Shown in pieces: positions 18,654 to 27,338 of a stretch of 64,000 nt of DNA. A program made the translations under genes and the position numbers. Below the pieces are notes generated by a model. It was given only the letters and a program-made list of their open reading frames with translations, did not search any database and was not told where the DNA came from. How positions within the stretch are numbered: the first letter of the stretch is position 1; every line of letters begins with the position of its first letter. The DNA lies in assembly GCF_030646015.1 (NCBI RefSeq), contig NZ_JAUSLT010000194.1, forward strand, positions 17,017-81,016, given 5' to 3'. Source of the DNA: Bradyrhizobium sp. (GTDB taxonomy: Bacteria > Pseudomonadota > Alphaproteobacteria > Rhizobiales > Xanthobacteraceae).

Positions 18654-19520
18654 CTAACGCCCAATCCCGAAGATCTGCCGTGCTTCCACCGGGCTCGCGA
18701 TCTCGCGGCCGGCGTTGCGCGCGCAGGTCGCGATGCCTTCGATCAATTGGCCGTTCGACGTCACCTTGGTGCCGTCGCCGAGATAGAAGGTATCTTCCAG
18801 CCCGGTGCGCAAATGACCGCCGAGATCGGCGCAGCGCTGGTGCAGCGGCCAGATTTCGGCGCGCCCGATCGCAGTGACCTGCCAGTTCGCGTCCGGCAAT
18901 TTCAGCTTCAGCAGGATCGGCAGCAATTCCGGATCGGCCGGCATGCCTGACGCCACGCCCATCACAAAGTTGTATTCCAGCGGTCCGGCATACATTCCGG
19001 TCTGCCGGTACATGCCGACACAGCGCACGATGCCGACGTCGAAGCATTCGAACTCGGGAATCGTGTTGGCGACCTTCATGACGTCGAGATAATCCTGCAC
19101 CTTCTCGACCGCGTTATCGAACATCATCGGCGGCCAGGCCCAGGTGTTGTCGGCCTTCACCTTCAGATAATTCAGCGAGCCTGCATTGCAGGCCGCCATC
19201 TCGGGTTTGGTCTCGCGCACGCAATCGAGCGCGCCTTGATAATTCGGCCCGGAGGTTCCCGTGGTGTGGTTGATGATGACGCCGGGGCAGGCCTCGCGGA
19301 TCGCCTGCTGGATCTCGCGCGACACGGCGACTTCCCAGGACGGCAGATGTCCCTTGCCCGGCGCCTGCTGGCGCAAATGGATATGCATCACGCTGGCACC
19401 GGCGTCGAACGCGGCCCTGGCTTCGCGCGCCATTTGTTCCGGCGTGACCGGCACGTGATGCTGCTTCGGGTCGGTCAGCACGCCGTTCAGCGCGCAGGTG
19501 ATGACAGCCTTGTCGCTCAT
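18654..19520 (-). CDS. BKACE family beta-keto acid cleavage enzyme, second copy
   Basis: A 288-residue member of the same family as the gene at 6279 but clearly divergent. Metal-ligand histidines are H46 and H48 (VMHIHLRQ), and the acidic ligand is in RTGLEDTFY. The segment after HIHLR (QQAPGKGHLPSWEV) and the GTSGPNY loop differ from the first copy, where active-site residues set substrate class in this family, so the keto acid is probably different. Its neighbours are an AMP-forming ligase and a carboxylase downstream and an AraC regulator upstream on the same strand. It would release acetoacetyl-CoA from a beta-keto acid using acetyl-CoA. No dehydrogenase is directly adjacent. Confidence 0.88.
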   Translation of the reverse strand: MSDKAVITCALNGVLTDPKQHHVPVTPEQMAREARAAFDAGASVMHIHLRQQAPGKGHLPSWEVAVSREIQQAIREACPGVIINHTTGTSGPNYQGALDCVRETKPEMAACNAGSLNYLKVKADNTWAWPPMMFDNAVEKVQDYLDVMKVANTIPEFECFDVGIVRCVGMYRQTGMYAGPLEYNFVMGVASGMPADPELLPILLKLKLPDANWQVTAIGRAEIWPLHQRCADLGGHLRTGLEDTFYLGDGTKVTSNGQLIEGIATCARNAGREIASPVEARQIFGIGR

Positions 19521-19645
19521 GAATTAGCCTTTGGATCAGCCTTCGATCGGTTCAGCCCGCGACGCACGCGCGCAATGTTCGCGGCGGATCATGCGGCCCG
19601 CTTCATCCGGCTTCTTGCGTCAACGCGCTATCGCCGGTTCCGACC

Positions 19646-20467
19646 TCAGGCCCGCCCCTGGCGCAGGCCGGCAGCGGGCATGCCGGGATCGCTGCGGTAG
19701 ATCGCGAGATCCCTGGAGCCTGAGAAAATCGCGCGCGGCTTCAATCCATAGAACCGGCGGATCGAATGGCTGAAATGGGTGGAGTCGGGATAGCCGATGT
19801 CCTGCGCCAGATGCGCGAGGTTGAGGTCCTGGTTGGCGAAGTGCAGCAGATGCCGCGCGCGTTTCCAGGCCCGGAAGGCCCGGAACGAGATGCCGGTCTC
19901 CTGCTTGAACAAATGCAGGAAGCGCGACGAGGAAAGCCCGGCCTCCGCGGCACAGCTGGCGGCCGTCACCGGATCGCCGCAGAACCGGCCGATCTGGGCA
20001 ATCGATTTGATGACGCGCGGATCGAGCGAACGCGGAGGCAGCGCTTCGCCGAAGCACATGGTGTCGAACTCGGCATTGCTGATGTCGTCGCCATGCTGCC
20101 GCTGCTGCAACGCGCGATAGGCGGCGCGGACGCGTTGCGCAAAGAACGGAGCATCGGCTCCCGAAAGCCGCGCGGCGAGTGTTTCGAAGGCGCCTTCGCG
20201 GACGCTTTCCGGCTCGATGACGAGGCAGATCGCCGAGCGATGGTCGCTGGCAATGGTATGACGCACATTGGGCAGCACAACGGCCAGCTCGCCGTAGCTT
20301 TCGTAACCCGTGGCGGTGGTCAGCCAAAGGCCCGCCTCGATCGAGACATAGACATGAAACGCACCCGGGCAGCGTTGCCGCGGACGGCCGAGCAGGCCGG
20401 CGTAAAACACCCGCTCCGGCGTAATCAGCATCAGATGGCCGGATTCCCGGCGCGCGCTGTCATTCAT
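19646..20467 (-). CDS. AraC-family transcriptional regulator
   Basis: A 273-residue protein. The C-terminal third contains two helix-turn-helix units: VTAASCAAEAGLSSSRFLHL with FKQETGISFRAFRAW, then LAHLAQDIGYPDSTHFSHS with FYGLKP, the standard AraC signature. The N-terminal 160 residues resemble a cupin-like effector domain (GAFHVYVSIEAG, VVLPNVRHTI). The start at 20467 follows a strong GGGAGGGG ribosome site. It lies 125 bp upstream of the second BKACE on the same strand and may regulate that group. The effector is unknown. Confidence 0.88.
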   Translation of the reverse strand: MNDSARRESGHLMLITPERVFYAGLLGRPRQRCPGAFHVYVSIEAGLWLTTATGYESYGELAVVLPNVRHTIASDHRSAICLVIEPESVREGAFETLAARLSGADAPFFAQRVRAAYRALQQRQHGDDISNAEFDTMCFGEALPPRSLDPRVIKSIAQIGRFCGDPVTAASCAAEAGLSSSRFLHLFKQETGISFRAFRAWKRARHLLHFANQDLNLAHLAQDIGYPDSTHFSHSIRRFYGLKPRAIFSGSRDLAIYRSDPGMPAAGLRQGRA

Positions 20468-20640
20468 TTCCGTCCCCTCCCGGGAGCAGGTCTGCTTCTT
20501 GCCGCGTGGGTGCGGGCTCTCTGGCGGAGCAGGCGGCAGAATACAGAAATCGCGGCGGATGTCACCGCGATAAAGTTCGGGAAATGCTCAGGATTTGGCC
20601 GGTATTCGGGGGAGCGCGGTGAGCGGAAGGCTCTGGCAGC

Positions 20641-20763
20641 GTGCCCCGGATGCTGCGCAGCGCTCTTGCGGTGCGCTGCTGATCCGGGGTCCATCTTTAG
20701 GCTGAGAGTGGGTCCCGGCTCTGCGGAGCAGCGCCAAGTGCGCTGCACCGCGTCCGGGACACG
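20641..20763. repeat. Palindromic repeat, family E, inside the 310-bp gap between the AraC and GST genes
   Basis: Outer segments GTGCCCCGGATGC and GCGTCCGGGACAC, with inner GGTCC/GGTCCC and CTGCGCAGCGC/GCGCTGC blocks, make an imperfect inverted repeat. The remaining part of the gap (20468-20640) contains no convincing gene; it presumably holds the promoter of the regulator's neighbour or nothing recognisable. Confidence 0.7.
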
Positions 20764-20777
20764 AAACGCATTGTTTC

Positions 20778-21428
20778 TCAGGAGCGCCGCGCGACCTTCT
20801 GCTGGTCGCCCGCCAGCGTTTCGGCGGCGACCGCCCGCTGGTAGCCGTCGCGGGCCTGCAGGCGTTGCCAATAGGCTGCGACGTTGGGCCCAAAATCCCT
20901 GGAAAGACCGATGTTTTCCGCCAGCCGCAGCGCATAGCCGATCACGATATCGGCGGCGGTGAAGCGCCCGGCGACCAGCGTCTCCGCGTTGGCCGTGGCG
21001 GCCTCGACCGCCCGCAGCCGGCCCAAAAACCACTTGGCGTAGTCGCCGGCCACCTGCGGGTTGCGGCGTTCCTCGGGCTCGAGCTGGGCGTAACGGAGCA
21101 CCAGCGTCTGCGGAAAGGTCAGCGTCGCATCACTAAAATACATCCAGTTCAGGAACGCGCCATAGGCCGGCTCGTCGACGGCGACCATCAGCGGCGTCGG
21201 CCCGTGCCGCGTGCCGAGATAGTGACAGATGCCCGTGGACTCCGTCATTTTGGTTTCGCCGTCGATCATGAACGGAATGGTCCCGAGCGGATTGATCGCG
21301 AGATATTCCTTGGCGAACACCCGCGGCGGGAACGGCAGCATTTTCAGCTCGTAGGGCAGCCCCATCTCTTCCAGCATCCACACCGGCCGGAACGAGCGCG
21401 CGGCGTGGCAATGATAGAGCGTGATCAT
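20778..21428 (-). CDS. Glutathione S-transferase family protein
   Basis: A 216-residue protein with an N-terminal thioredoxin-like domain (ITLYHCHAARSFRPVWMLEEMGLPYEL, then INPLGTIPFMIDG with the cis-proline, and TESTGICHYL for glutathione gamma-glutamyl binding). An all-helical C-terminal domain follows (VAGDYAKWFLGRLRAVEAATAN, VAGRFTAADIVIGYAL). The ATG at 21428 is chosen over an upstream GTG because the family begins at this position. It probably conjugates or isomerises an electrophile. The link to the surrounding acyl-CoA genes is only by position. Confidence 0.88.
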   Translation of the reverse strand: MITLYHCHAARSFRPVWMLEEMGLPYELKMLPFPPRVFAKEYLAINPLGTIPFMIDGETKMTESTGICHYLGTRHGPTPLMVAVDEPAYGAFLNWMYFSDATLTFPQTLVLRYAQLEPEERRNPQVAGDYAKWFLGRLRAVEAATANAETLVAGRFTAADIVIGYALRLAENIGLSRDFGPNVAAYWQRLQARDGYQRAVAAETLAGDQQKVARRS

Positions 21429-21447
21429 CTTACATCCCTTCACTTTC

Positions 21448-21571
21448 CCTCATGGTGAGGAGTGCGTCCGGCAGCGCTTGCGCTGCAGGCGCACGTCTCG
21501 AACCATCTGGCGCATTCCCTGCTCCCATCCTTCGAGACGCCGCGCAAGGTGCGCGGCTCCTCAGGATGAGG
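21448..21571. repeat. Palindromic intergenic repeat, family F
   Basis: Outer arms CCTCATGGTGAGGAG and CTCCTCAGGATGAGG surround GCGCTTGCGCTGC and GTCTCGAACCAT ... CCTTCGAGAC blocks. It occupies the gap between the orphan binding-protein gene and the GST gene. Confidence 0.75.
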
Positions 21572-21655
21572 ATACTGGTTGCGGCAGCCTGCCGATCGGA
21601 TCGGCATAGCATGGCGGGTCTTGCAGAAATACGAGTAATGCGACCGCCGCCACGA

Positions 21656-22873
21656 TCAGAGATTGGCCCCCTCGATGATGCTGCCGAACCGGACATAGCC
21701 CTTGCCGTCCCAGCGCTGCAGCAGCATCTGCCGCAGCGGATGGTGGTTGGTCGGGCTGGTGTTGACGCGGACGCCCGGCAGCAGCGTCGGAACCTCCAAA
21801 TTTTTCAGATTGTTGGCCTGGGCCATGATGCTGTCGCGGGAGAAATTGCCGTTGCACTGCTCCAGCAATTTACGCAGCACCGAGGTGACCGTATAGCCAT
21901 AGGCATTGAGGAACTCCTTCGGATTCCCGTCGCCATAGTATTTCGCCATGAAGGCGAAATAGTCCTTCATCCCGGCGTCGTCGGCCCATGCCGGATCCGA
22001 GGGGTCCTTGATGTAGGTCGAGGTGATCAGGCCGAGCGCGCGTTCCGGCCCGACTGGCATGATCGTCGAGGACACCGACGAGGCGCCGCTGGTGACGAAA
22101 TGCATCGGCTTCCAGTCCAGCTCGAAGACTTTTCGGATTGCCTGGGCGGCGAACCGCGCGGTGACGCCGGAGATCAGCACGTCGGCGCCGCTGGCGCGCA
22201 GGGTCACGATCTGGGAATCGACGGTGGGATCGGTGACTTCATAGGACACCGCCTTGACCCGGGCCTCGTATTGCGCGCCCAGTACGTCCTTCAGTCCGGC
22301 GACGAAATCCTTGCCGAGATCGTCGTTCTGATACAGCAGCGCGAATTTGGCATCGGCCTTCTGGCTGAGCGCATATTTGGCGAAGACCTGGGCTTCGGTG
22401 CGCGAACTCGGCGCAAAGCCCATGGTCCACGGATAGGTCTGGTAGTCGCCCCATTTGTCGCCATTCACCGACAGGAACAGATGCGGCACCTTGTTCGCAT
22501 TGATGTATTTGACCACCGCCGAGTTCGGCGACGTCCCCAGCATCGAGAACAGGAAAGCCACATTGTCGCTTTCGATCAGCTTACGGGTTTGCTCGACGGT
22601 CTTGGCCGGATTGAAGGCGTCGTCATAAAAGACAAAATTGATCTTGCGGCCGGCGATGCCGCCCTGCTCGTTGATCATCTTGAAATAGGCATCCGAGCAG
22701 CGCGCGATGGTGCCCAATGCCGAGACCGGGCCGCTCAGCGACGTGGTGCATCCGATCTTGATCTCGGTGGCGGTGACGCCGGGGGTCTCCTGGGCGCGGG
22801 CGGGGCCGGCAAGTGCTGCAACACCGGCGGCGGCGGAGCCCGCCAGCAGGGAACGGCGGTTGAGCGATGTCAT
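21656..22873 (-). CDS. Branched-chain-amino-acid-type ABC substrate-binding protein (orphan)
   Basis: A 405-residue LivK-fold protein. The N-terminus TSLNRRSLLAGSAAAGVAAL is a TAT-like signal (RRSLL) with probable cleavage after GPARAQ. The mature part begins TEIKIGCTTSLSGPVSALG and contains ARFAAQAIRKVFELDWKP typical of the family. Start ATG 22873 is set by the signal peptide; the longer frame upstream is translated repeat. No LivH, LivM or ATPase gene is adjacent, so it either uses the importer at 1865-5272 or one elsewhere. It shares little beyond fold with the binding protein at 376. Confidence 0.9.
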   Translation of the reverse strand: MTSLNRRSLLAGSAAAGVAALAGPARAQETPGVTATEIKIGCTTSLSGPVSALGTIARCSDAYFKMINEQGGIAGRKINFVFYDDAFNPAKTVEQTRKLIESDNVAFLFSMLGTSPNSAVVKYINANKVPHLFLSVNGDKWGDYQTYPWTMGFAPSSRTEAQVFAKYALSQKADAKFALLYQNDDLGKDFVAGLKDVLGAQYEARVKAVSYEVTDPTVDSQIVTLRASGADVLISGVTARFAAQAIRKVFELDWKPMHFVTSGASSVSSTIMPVGPERALGLITSTYIKDPSDPAWADDAGMKDYFAFMAKYYGDGNPKEFLNAYGYTVTSVLRKLLEQCNGNFSRDSIMAQANNLKNLEVPTLLPGVRVNTSPTNHHPLRQMLLQRWDGKGYVRFGSIIEGANL

Positions 22874-23010
22874 GCTTTTCTCCAGGTTACGTTGAACCCT
22901 TGGCTTGCGAACTTTGCGCAGGCGTTGCATGCAGTCTCGGAGAAAATCGATTGCGTATCTTGCGTTTAAGCGCTGATCAGCTAGTCGACACAAGACGGTG
23001 CGACTTGCTT

Positions 23011-23150
23011 CCTTCTCCCCTTGTGGGAGAAGGTGCCTTCGCGAAGCGAAGGCGGATGAGGGGTCTCTATCCGCGGAGACAGACCCCTCACCCGTCTCGA
23101 ATGCGCTGCGCGCATTCGATCCACCCTCTCCCACAAGGGGAGAGGGAAGG
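23011..23150. repeat. Palindromic intergenic repeat, family B
   Basis: Arms CCTTCTCCCCTTGTGGGAGAAGG and CCCTCTCCCACAAGGGGAGAGGG, each itself a near-palindrome, enclose CCTTCGCGAAGCGAAGG and GACCCCTCACCCGTCTCGAATG. It lies in the 310-bp divergent gap between the orphan binding protein and the acyl-CoA dehydrogenase. Nothing else recognisable is in that gap. Confidence 0.85.
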
Positions 23151-23183
23151 AAACGGCACCTCCTGAGTAGAAAGGCCAGGCCA

Positions 23184-24395
23184 ATGGATTTCGAACATAG
23201 TCCGAGAGCGATCGAGCTACAGGAAAAGCTGTCGGCGTTCATGGCGCGGCACGTCTATCCGGTCGAAGGCCTCTATCAGGAGCAGGTCGAGAACGGCCAT
23301 CGCCATCACCGCCCGCCCATCCTGGAAGAGCTGAAGCGCCGTGCCCGCGCCGAGGGGCTGTGGAATCTGTTCCTGCCCGGCGAGCATGGCGCCGGGATCA
23401 GCAATCTCGACTACGCGCCGCTGGCCGAGATCATGGGCCGGGTGTCGTGGTCGTCTGAAATCTTCAATTGTTCGGCGCCCGATACCGGCAACATGGAAGT
23501 GCTCACGCTGTACGGCACGGCGGAACAGAAGAAGCGCTGGCTTGAACCGCTGCTGGCGGGCGAAATCCGCTCGGCGTTCTCGATGACCGAGCCTGAAGTG
23601 GCCTCCAGCGACGCCACCAACATCCAGTGCAGCATCCGCCGCGACGGCGGCGACTATGTCATCAACGGCCGCAAATGGTTCACCTCGGGCGCGATGAGCG
23701 AGGATTGCAGGATCCTGATCGTGATGGGCAAGACCGATCCTGACAATCCCAACAAGCATCTGCAGCAGTCGATGGTGCTGGTGCCCCGGGAGACGCCCGG
23801 CGTTCGCATCGTGCGCGACATGCGCGTGTTCGGCTATGACGAGGCACCGGTCGGCCATCCCGAGATCGTCTATGACAACGTCCGGGTGCCCTTGGAAAAC
23901 ATCCTGCTCGGCGAAGGACGCGGTTTTGAAATCGCACAGGGCCGCCTCGGGCCCGGCCGTATCCATCACTGCATGCGGCTGATCGGCTGTGCGCAGCGCG
24001 CGCTAGAGCTGATGTGCGCCCGCGCGCAATCCCGCGTCGCCTTCGGCAAGGCGCTCGGCGAGCAGGGATCGGTGCGCGAGGACATTGCAAACTCCTGGTG
24101 CGAGATCGAACAGGCGCGGCTGTTGACGCTGCGGGCTGCCGAAAAAATGGATCGCGAGGGCAACAAGGCGGCGCGCGACATGATCGCCGCGGCAAAAGTC
24201 GTGGTGCCGAGCATGGCCGCCCGCGTCATCGACCGCGCCATCCAGATCCACGGCGCCGCCGGCGTGTCGCAGGATACTTTCCTGGCTGAAGCCTACATGT
24301 ACGCGCGTTTCATGCGGCTCGGCGATGGGCCGGACCAGGTGCACCTGGCGCAGTTGGGGCGGGGATTGCTGAGGCGGCATGGGACGGCGGGGTGA
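23184..24395 (+). CDS. Acyl-CoA dehydrogenase, ACAD10/11-like
   Basis: A 403-residue FAD enzyme. The FAD-binding segment is AFSMTEPEVASSDATNI with NGRKWFTSG; GPGRIHHCMRLIG and RLGDGPDQVHLAQLGR are the hallmarks of the ACAD10/11 subgroup. It oxidises an acyl-CoA to the enoyl-CoA and passes electrons to ETF. ATG 23184 is chosen because the family begins there; the frame upstream is repeat sequence. It is convergent with a clear paralogue at 24574, and the two share most motifs (NCSAPDTGNMEVL is identical), which suggests an old duplication followed by inversion. Confidence 0.9.
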   Translation: MDFEHSPRAIELQEKLSAFMARHVYPVEGLYQEQVENGHRHHRPPILEELKRRARAEGLWNLFLPGEHGAGISNLDYAPLAEIMGRVSWSSEIFNCSAPDTGNMEVLTLYGTAEQKKRWLEPLLAGEIRSAFSMTEPEVASSDATNIQCSIRRDGGDYVINGRKWFTSGAMSEDCRILIVMGKTDPDNPNKHLQQSMVLVPRETPGVRIVRDMRVFGYDEAPVGHPEIVYDNVRVPLENILLGEGRGFEIAQGRLGPGRIHHCMRLIGCAQRALELMCARAQSRVAFGKALGEQGSVREDIANSWCEIEQARLLTLRAAEKMDREGNKAARDMIAAAKVVVPSMAARVIDRAIQIHGAAGVSQDTFLAEAYMYARFMRLGDGPDQVHLAQLGRGLLRRHGTAG

Positions 24396-24426
24396 GCGGG
24401 GGCACCATCGCCTCATCACCACAGCT

Positions 24427-24536
24427 GTCATCGCCCGGCTTTGACCGGGCGAATCCGCCCAGTACGCAGCGACCGCTCGGTTCGATTACAACCGCCTCTG
24501 GAATACTGGATCGCCCGCCTTCGCGGGCGATGACAG
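24427..24536. repeat. Two hairpins in a palindromic repeat between convergent dehydrogenase genes
   Basis: A left hairpin TGTCATCGCCCGGCTTTGACCG and a right hairpin TCGCCCGCCTTCGCGGGCGA end in TGTCATCGCCCG and CGGGCGATGACA, which are mutually complementary. It probably serves both convergent genes as a terminator. Confidence 0.78.
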
Positions 24537-24573
24537 TCGTGATCGTTGCGACCTCCGTCGGCCCTTCCCCGCC

Positions 24574-25797
24574 TCATACATTACAATGCTTTCTTAACTC
24601 CAGCCTTGCGATCTGATTGCGATGAACCTCGTCCGGCCCATCTGCCAGCCGTAGCAGCCGCGCCGTCGCATAGGCCGCGGCCAGTCCGAAATCGTTGCTG
24701 GTGCCGCCGCCGCCATGGGCCTGGATCGCCCAGTCGATCACCTGGCAGGCCATGTTCGGCACCGCGACCTTGATCATGGCGATCTCGGCCTTGGCCTCGC
24801 GGTTGCCGACGGTGTCCATCATGTGCGCGGCATGCAGCGTCAACAGCCGCGACTGCTCGATCATGATGCGAGATTCCGCGATGCGTTCCTGGGTGACGGT
24901 CTGCTCCGATACCGGCTTGCCGAAGGCGACGCGGCTACGCGTGCGCACGCACATCTTTTCCAGCGTGCGTTCGGCCAAACCGATCAGCCGCATGCAGTGA
25001 TGAATCCGGCCGGGGCCGAGCCGGCCCTGCGCGATTTCAAAGCCGCGGCCCTCGCCGAGCAGCATGTTGCTGGCGGGCACGCGGACATTGTCGAACACCA
25101 CTTCGGAGGCGCGGTCGGGCACGCCGTAAAACCCGAACACCGGGATCGGCCGCAGCACCTTGACGCCCGGCGTGTCCATCGGCACCAGGATCATCGACTG
25201 CTGGCGGTGGCGGTCCAGATTGTCCGGATCGGTCTTGCCCATGAAGATGCAGATCTTGCAGCGCGGGTCGGTGGCGTTGGTGGTGTACCATTTGCGGCCA
25301 TTGATGACGTAGTCATCGCCTTCGCGAACAATCGAGCTCTCGATATTGGTGGCGTCGCTGGAGGCCACGGCCGGTTCGGTCATGGCGAAGCAGGAGCGGA
25401 TTTCGCCAGCTAGCAGCGGCTTCAGCCACTTTTCCTGATGCTCCCGCGTGCCGTAGCGCGCCAGCACTTCCATGTTGCCGGTGTCGGGCGCCGAGCAGTT
25501 GAACAGCTCGGGCGCAAGATGCGACCGTCCCATCACCTCGCACAGCGGTGCATATTCGAGGTTGGTAAGACCGGCGCCATGCTCGCTCTCGGGCAGGAAC
25601 AGGTTCCAGAGGCCCGCTTCCCGCGCCTTCGGCTTCAGCTCCTCGACAACAGGATAGACTTTCCAGGGCCCGAGTTCTTCCGCCTCCCGATAGAACCGCT
25701 CTTCGTTCGGATAGACGTGACGGTCCATGAACGACTGTACGCGATGCTTCAGTTCACCGACTTTCTGGCTCTGTTCGTAGAACATCGACGACCCCAT
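24574..25797 (-). CDS. Acyl-CoA dehydrogenase, ACAD10/11-like, paralogue
   Basis: A 407-residue enzyme with FAMTEPAVASSDATNIESS, INGRKWYTTN, LGPGRIHHCMRLIGLAERTLE and RLADGPDEVHRNQIARLELRK, placing it in the same subgroup as the gene at 23184. The start could be M1 (25797) or M5 (25785); no clear ribosome site separates them. It is the first of three consecutive minus-strand dehydrogenase genes separated by repeats (24574, 25986, 27339). Confidence 0.9.
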   Translation of the reverse strand: MGSSMFYEQSQKVGELKHRVQSFMDRHVYPNEERFYREAEELGPWKVYPVVEELKPKAREAGLWNLFLPESEHGAGLTNLEYAPLCEVMGRSHLAPELFNCSAPDTGNMEVLARYGTREHQEKWLKPLLAGEIRSCFAMTEPAVASSDATNIESSIVREGDDYVINGRKWYTTNATDPRCKICIFMGKTDPDNLDRHRQQSMILVPMDTPGVKVLRPIPVFGFYGVPDRASEVVFDNVRVPASNMLLGEGRGFEIAQGRLGPGRIHHCMRLIGLAERTLEKMCVRTRSRVAFGKPVSEQTVTQERIAESRIMIEQSRLLTLHAAHMMDTVGNREAKAEIAMIKVAVPNMACQVIDWAIQAHGGGGTSNDFGLAAAYATARLLRLADGPDEVHRNQIARLELRKHCNV

Positions 25798-25816
25798 TCA
25801 TGGTTCGGGAAGATCA

Positions 25817-25978
25817 CTTACCTTCCCCTGGAGGGGGAGGGTCGACGCGCGTGAAACGCGCGGCGGGGTGGGGTGAAAGTCTTTCGTTACGAACAGTGCA
25901 CGAGTTGATAGACTGTCACCCCACCCCGTCTCGCATCTTGCGATGCGAGCCAACCCTCCCCCTCCAGGGGAGGGTAAG
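25817..25978. repeat. Palindromic intergenic repeat, family A, copy 3
   Basis: Left arm taccttcccctggaggggga and right arm ccccctccaggggagggtaa, with inner GGCGGGGTGGGGTGAAAGTCT and GACTGTCACCCCACCCCGTC. The inner part is nearly the same as in copy 1, including a central GAACAGTGC element. Confidence 0.87.
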
Positions 25979-25985
25979 AAAGTCA

Positions 25986-27143
25986 CTACTTCTTCGCGCC
26001 GGGCAGCGTGCCCATCATCTTGCACAGCACCGACAGCATCACCTCGTCGGCGCCGCCGCCGATCGAGGTGAGGCGGCTGTCGCGATAGGCGCGGCTGACA
26101 TGGGTCTCGTTCATGAAGCCCATGCCACCCCAGAACTGCAGGCAGGCGTCGGTCAACTCGCGGGCGAGCCGGCCGGCCTTCAGTTTCGCCATGGTCGCCA
26201 GCCGGGTGACGTCCTCGCCCGCGACCAGCGCCTCGCCGGCGCGGTAGATCAGCGCGCGCAACAACTCGACCTCGGTCTGCATTTCCGCCAGCTTGAAGTG
26301 CACGACCTGGTTGTCGAGGATGCTCTGGCCGAACGCCTTGCGATTGCGGGTGTATTCGATCGTCTCGTTGATGATCGTTTCATGCGCCTTGAGGCAGGCG
26401 GCGGCGCCCCATAGCCGCTCCTCCTGGAACTGGACCATCTGGTAGGTAAAGCCCATGCCTTCCTCGCCGATGCGGTTGCACTTCGGCACCCGCACCTCGT
26501 CGAAGAAGATCTGCGCGGTATCGGACGAGCGCATCCCCATCTTGTCGAGCTTTCGCGCGACCTGGACGCCCTTGCTCTTCATGGGAACGCAGATCAGCGA
26601 CTTGTTGCGGTGCACCGGACCATCGCCGGTGTTGGCGAGCAGGCAGATCCAGTCGGCCTTGACGCCGTTGGTGATCCACATCTTGCCGCCATTGATGACG
26701 TAGTCGTCGCCATCGGAACGCGCGCTGGTCTTGATCGAGGCGACGTCGGAACCGGCGCCCGGCTCCGACACGCCGATGCAGGCCACCGCGTCGCCCGATA
26801 TCGCCGGCGCCAGAAACTCGCGGCGCACCTCATCCGAGCCGAACCGCGCCAGCGCCGGCGTCGCCATATCGGTCTGCACCCCGATCGCCATCGGCACCCC
26901 GCCGCAATGGATCGCGCCCAGTTCCTCGGCCATCATCAGCGCGTAGCTGTAATCCAGCCCCTGGCCGCCGAATTCGACGGGCTTGTTGAGGCCGAGGAAG
27001 CCGAGAGTGCCGAGCTTCTTGAACATCTCGTGCGAGGGGAATTGTTCCGCCTTCTCCCATTCGTCGACGAAGGGATTGATTTCCGTTGCAATGAACTTTT
27101 GCAGGGTGCTGCGGGCGTCGTCGTGGTCTGCGGTGAAGAGCAT
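25986..27143 (-). CDS. Acyl-CoA dehydrogenase, IVD/citronellyl-CoA dehydrogenase-like
   Basis: A 385-residue enzyme with CIGVSEPGAGSDVASIKT (FAD) and NGGKMWITNG. Near the C-terminus, where MCAD has its catalytic glutamate (YEGTS), this protein reads SIGGGADEVM, so that residue is missing. A glutamate is present in FQEERLWGAA, the position used by isovaleryl-CoA and long-chain dehydrogenases. That arrangement fits a branched-chain or terpenoid acyl-CoA substrate and agrees with the methylcrotonyl/geranyl-type carboxylase upstream. The substrate assignment is inference; the motif placement was aligned by eye. Confidence 0.88.
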   Translation of the reverse strand: MLFTADHDDARSTLQKFIATEINPFVDEWEKAEQFPSHEMFKKLGTLGFLGLNKPVEFGGQGLDYSYALMMAEELGAIHCGGVPMAIGVQTDMATPALARFGSDEVRREFLAPAISGDAVACIGVSEPGAGSDVASIKTSARSDGDDYVINGGKMWITNGVKADWICLLANTGDGPVHRNKSLICVPMKSKGVQVARKLDKMGMRSSDTAQIFFDEVRVPKCNRIGEEGMGFTYQMVQFQEERLWGAAACLKAHETIINETIEYTRNRKAFGQSILDNQVVHFKLAEMQTEVELLRALIYRAGEALVAGEDVTRLATMAKLKAGRLARELTDACLQFWGGMGFMNETHVSRAYRDSRLTSIGGGADEVMLSVLCKMMGTLPGAKK

Positions 27144-27178
27144 TTTTCTAATCCATTCTCGCCATTCCGGGCGCTCGT

Positions 27179-27335
27179 CTTCTTCCCCCCTCCCCCCGCG
27201 AGCGCAGCGAGTGGTGGGGTGGGGTGGGGGGTGGGGGGTGCGTCCGCAAATTCACTGGCAATCGTATGCGCTGATAGACCCCCCACCCCCGACCCCTCCC
27301 CGCCACGCGCAAGGGCGCGTGGGAGGAGGGGAGAA
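27179..27335. repeat. Palindromic intergenic repeat, family G, copy 1
   Basis: A G/C-skewed inverted repeat: CCCCTCCCCCCGCGAGCG with GGTGGGGTGGGGGGTGGGG at the left, and CCCCCCACCCCCGACCCCTCC with GCGTGGGAGGAGGGG at the right, around a unique centre (TTCACTGGCAATCGTATGCG). The same plan recurs at 43514. It fills the gap between two acyl-CoA dehydrogenase genes. Confidence 0.82.
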
Positions 27336-27338
27336 GAT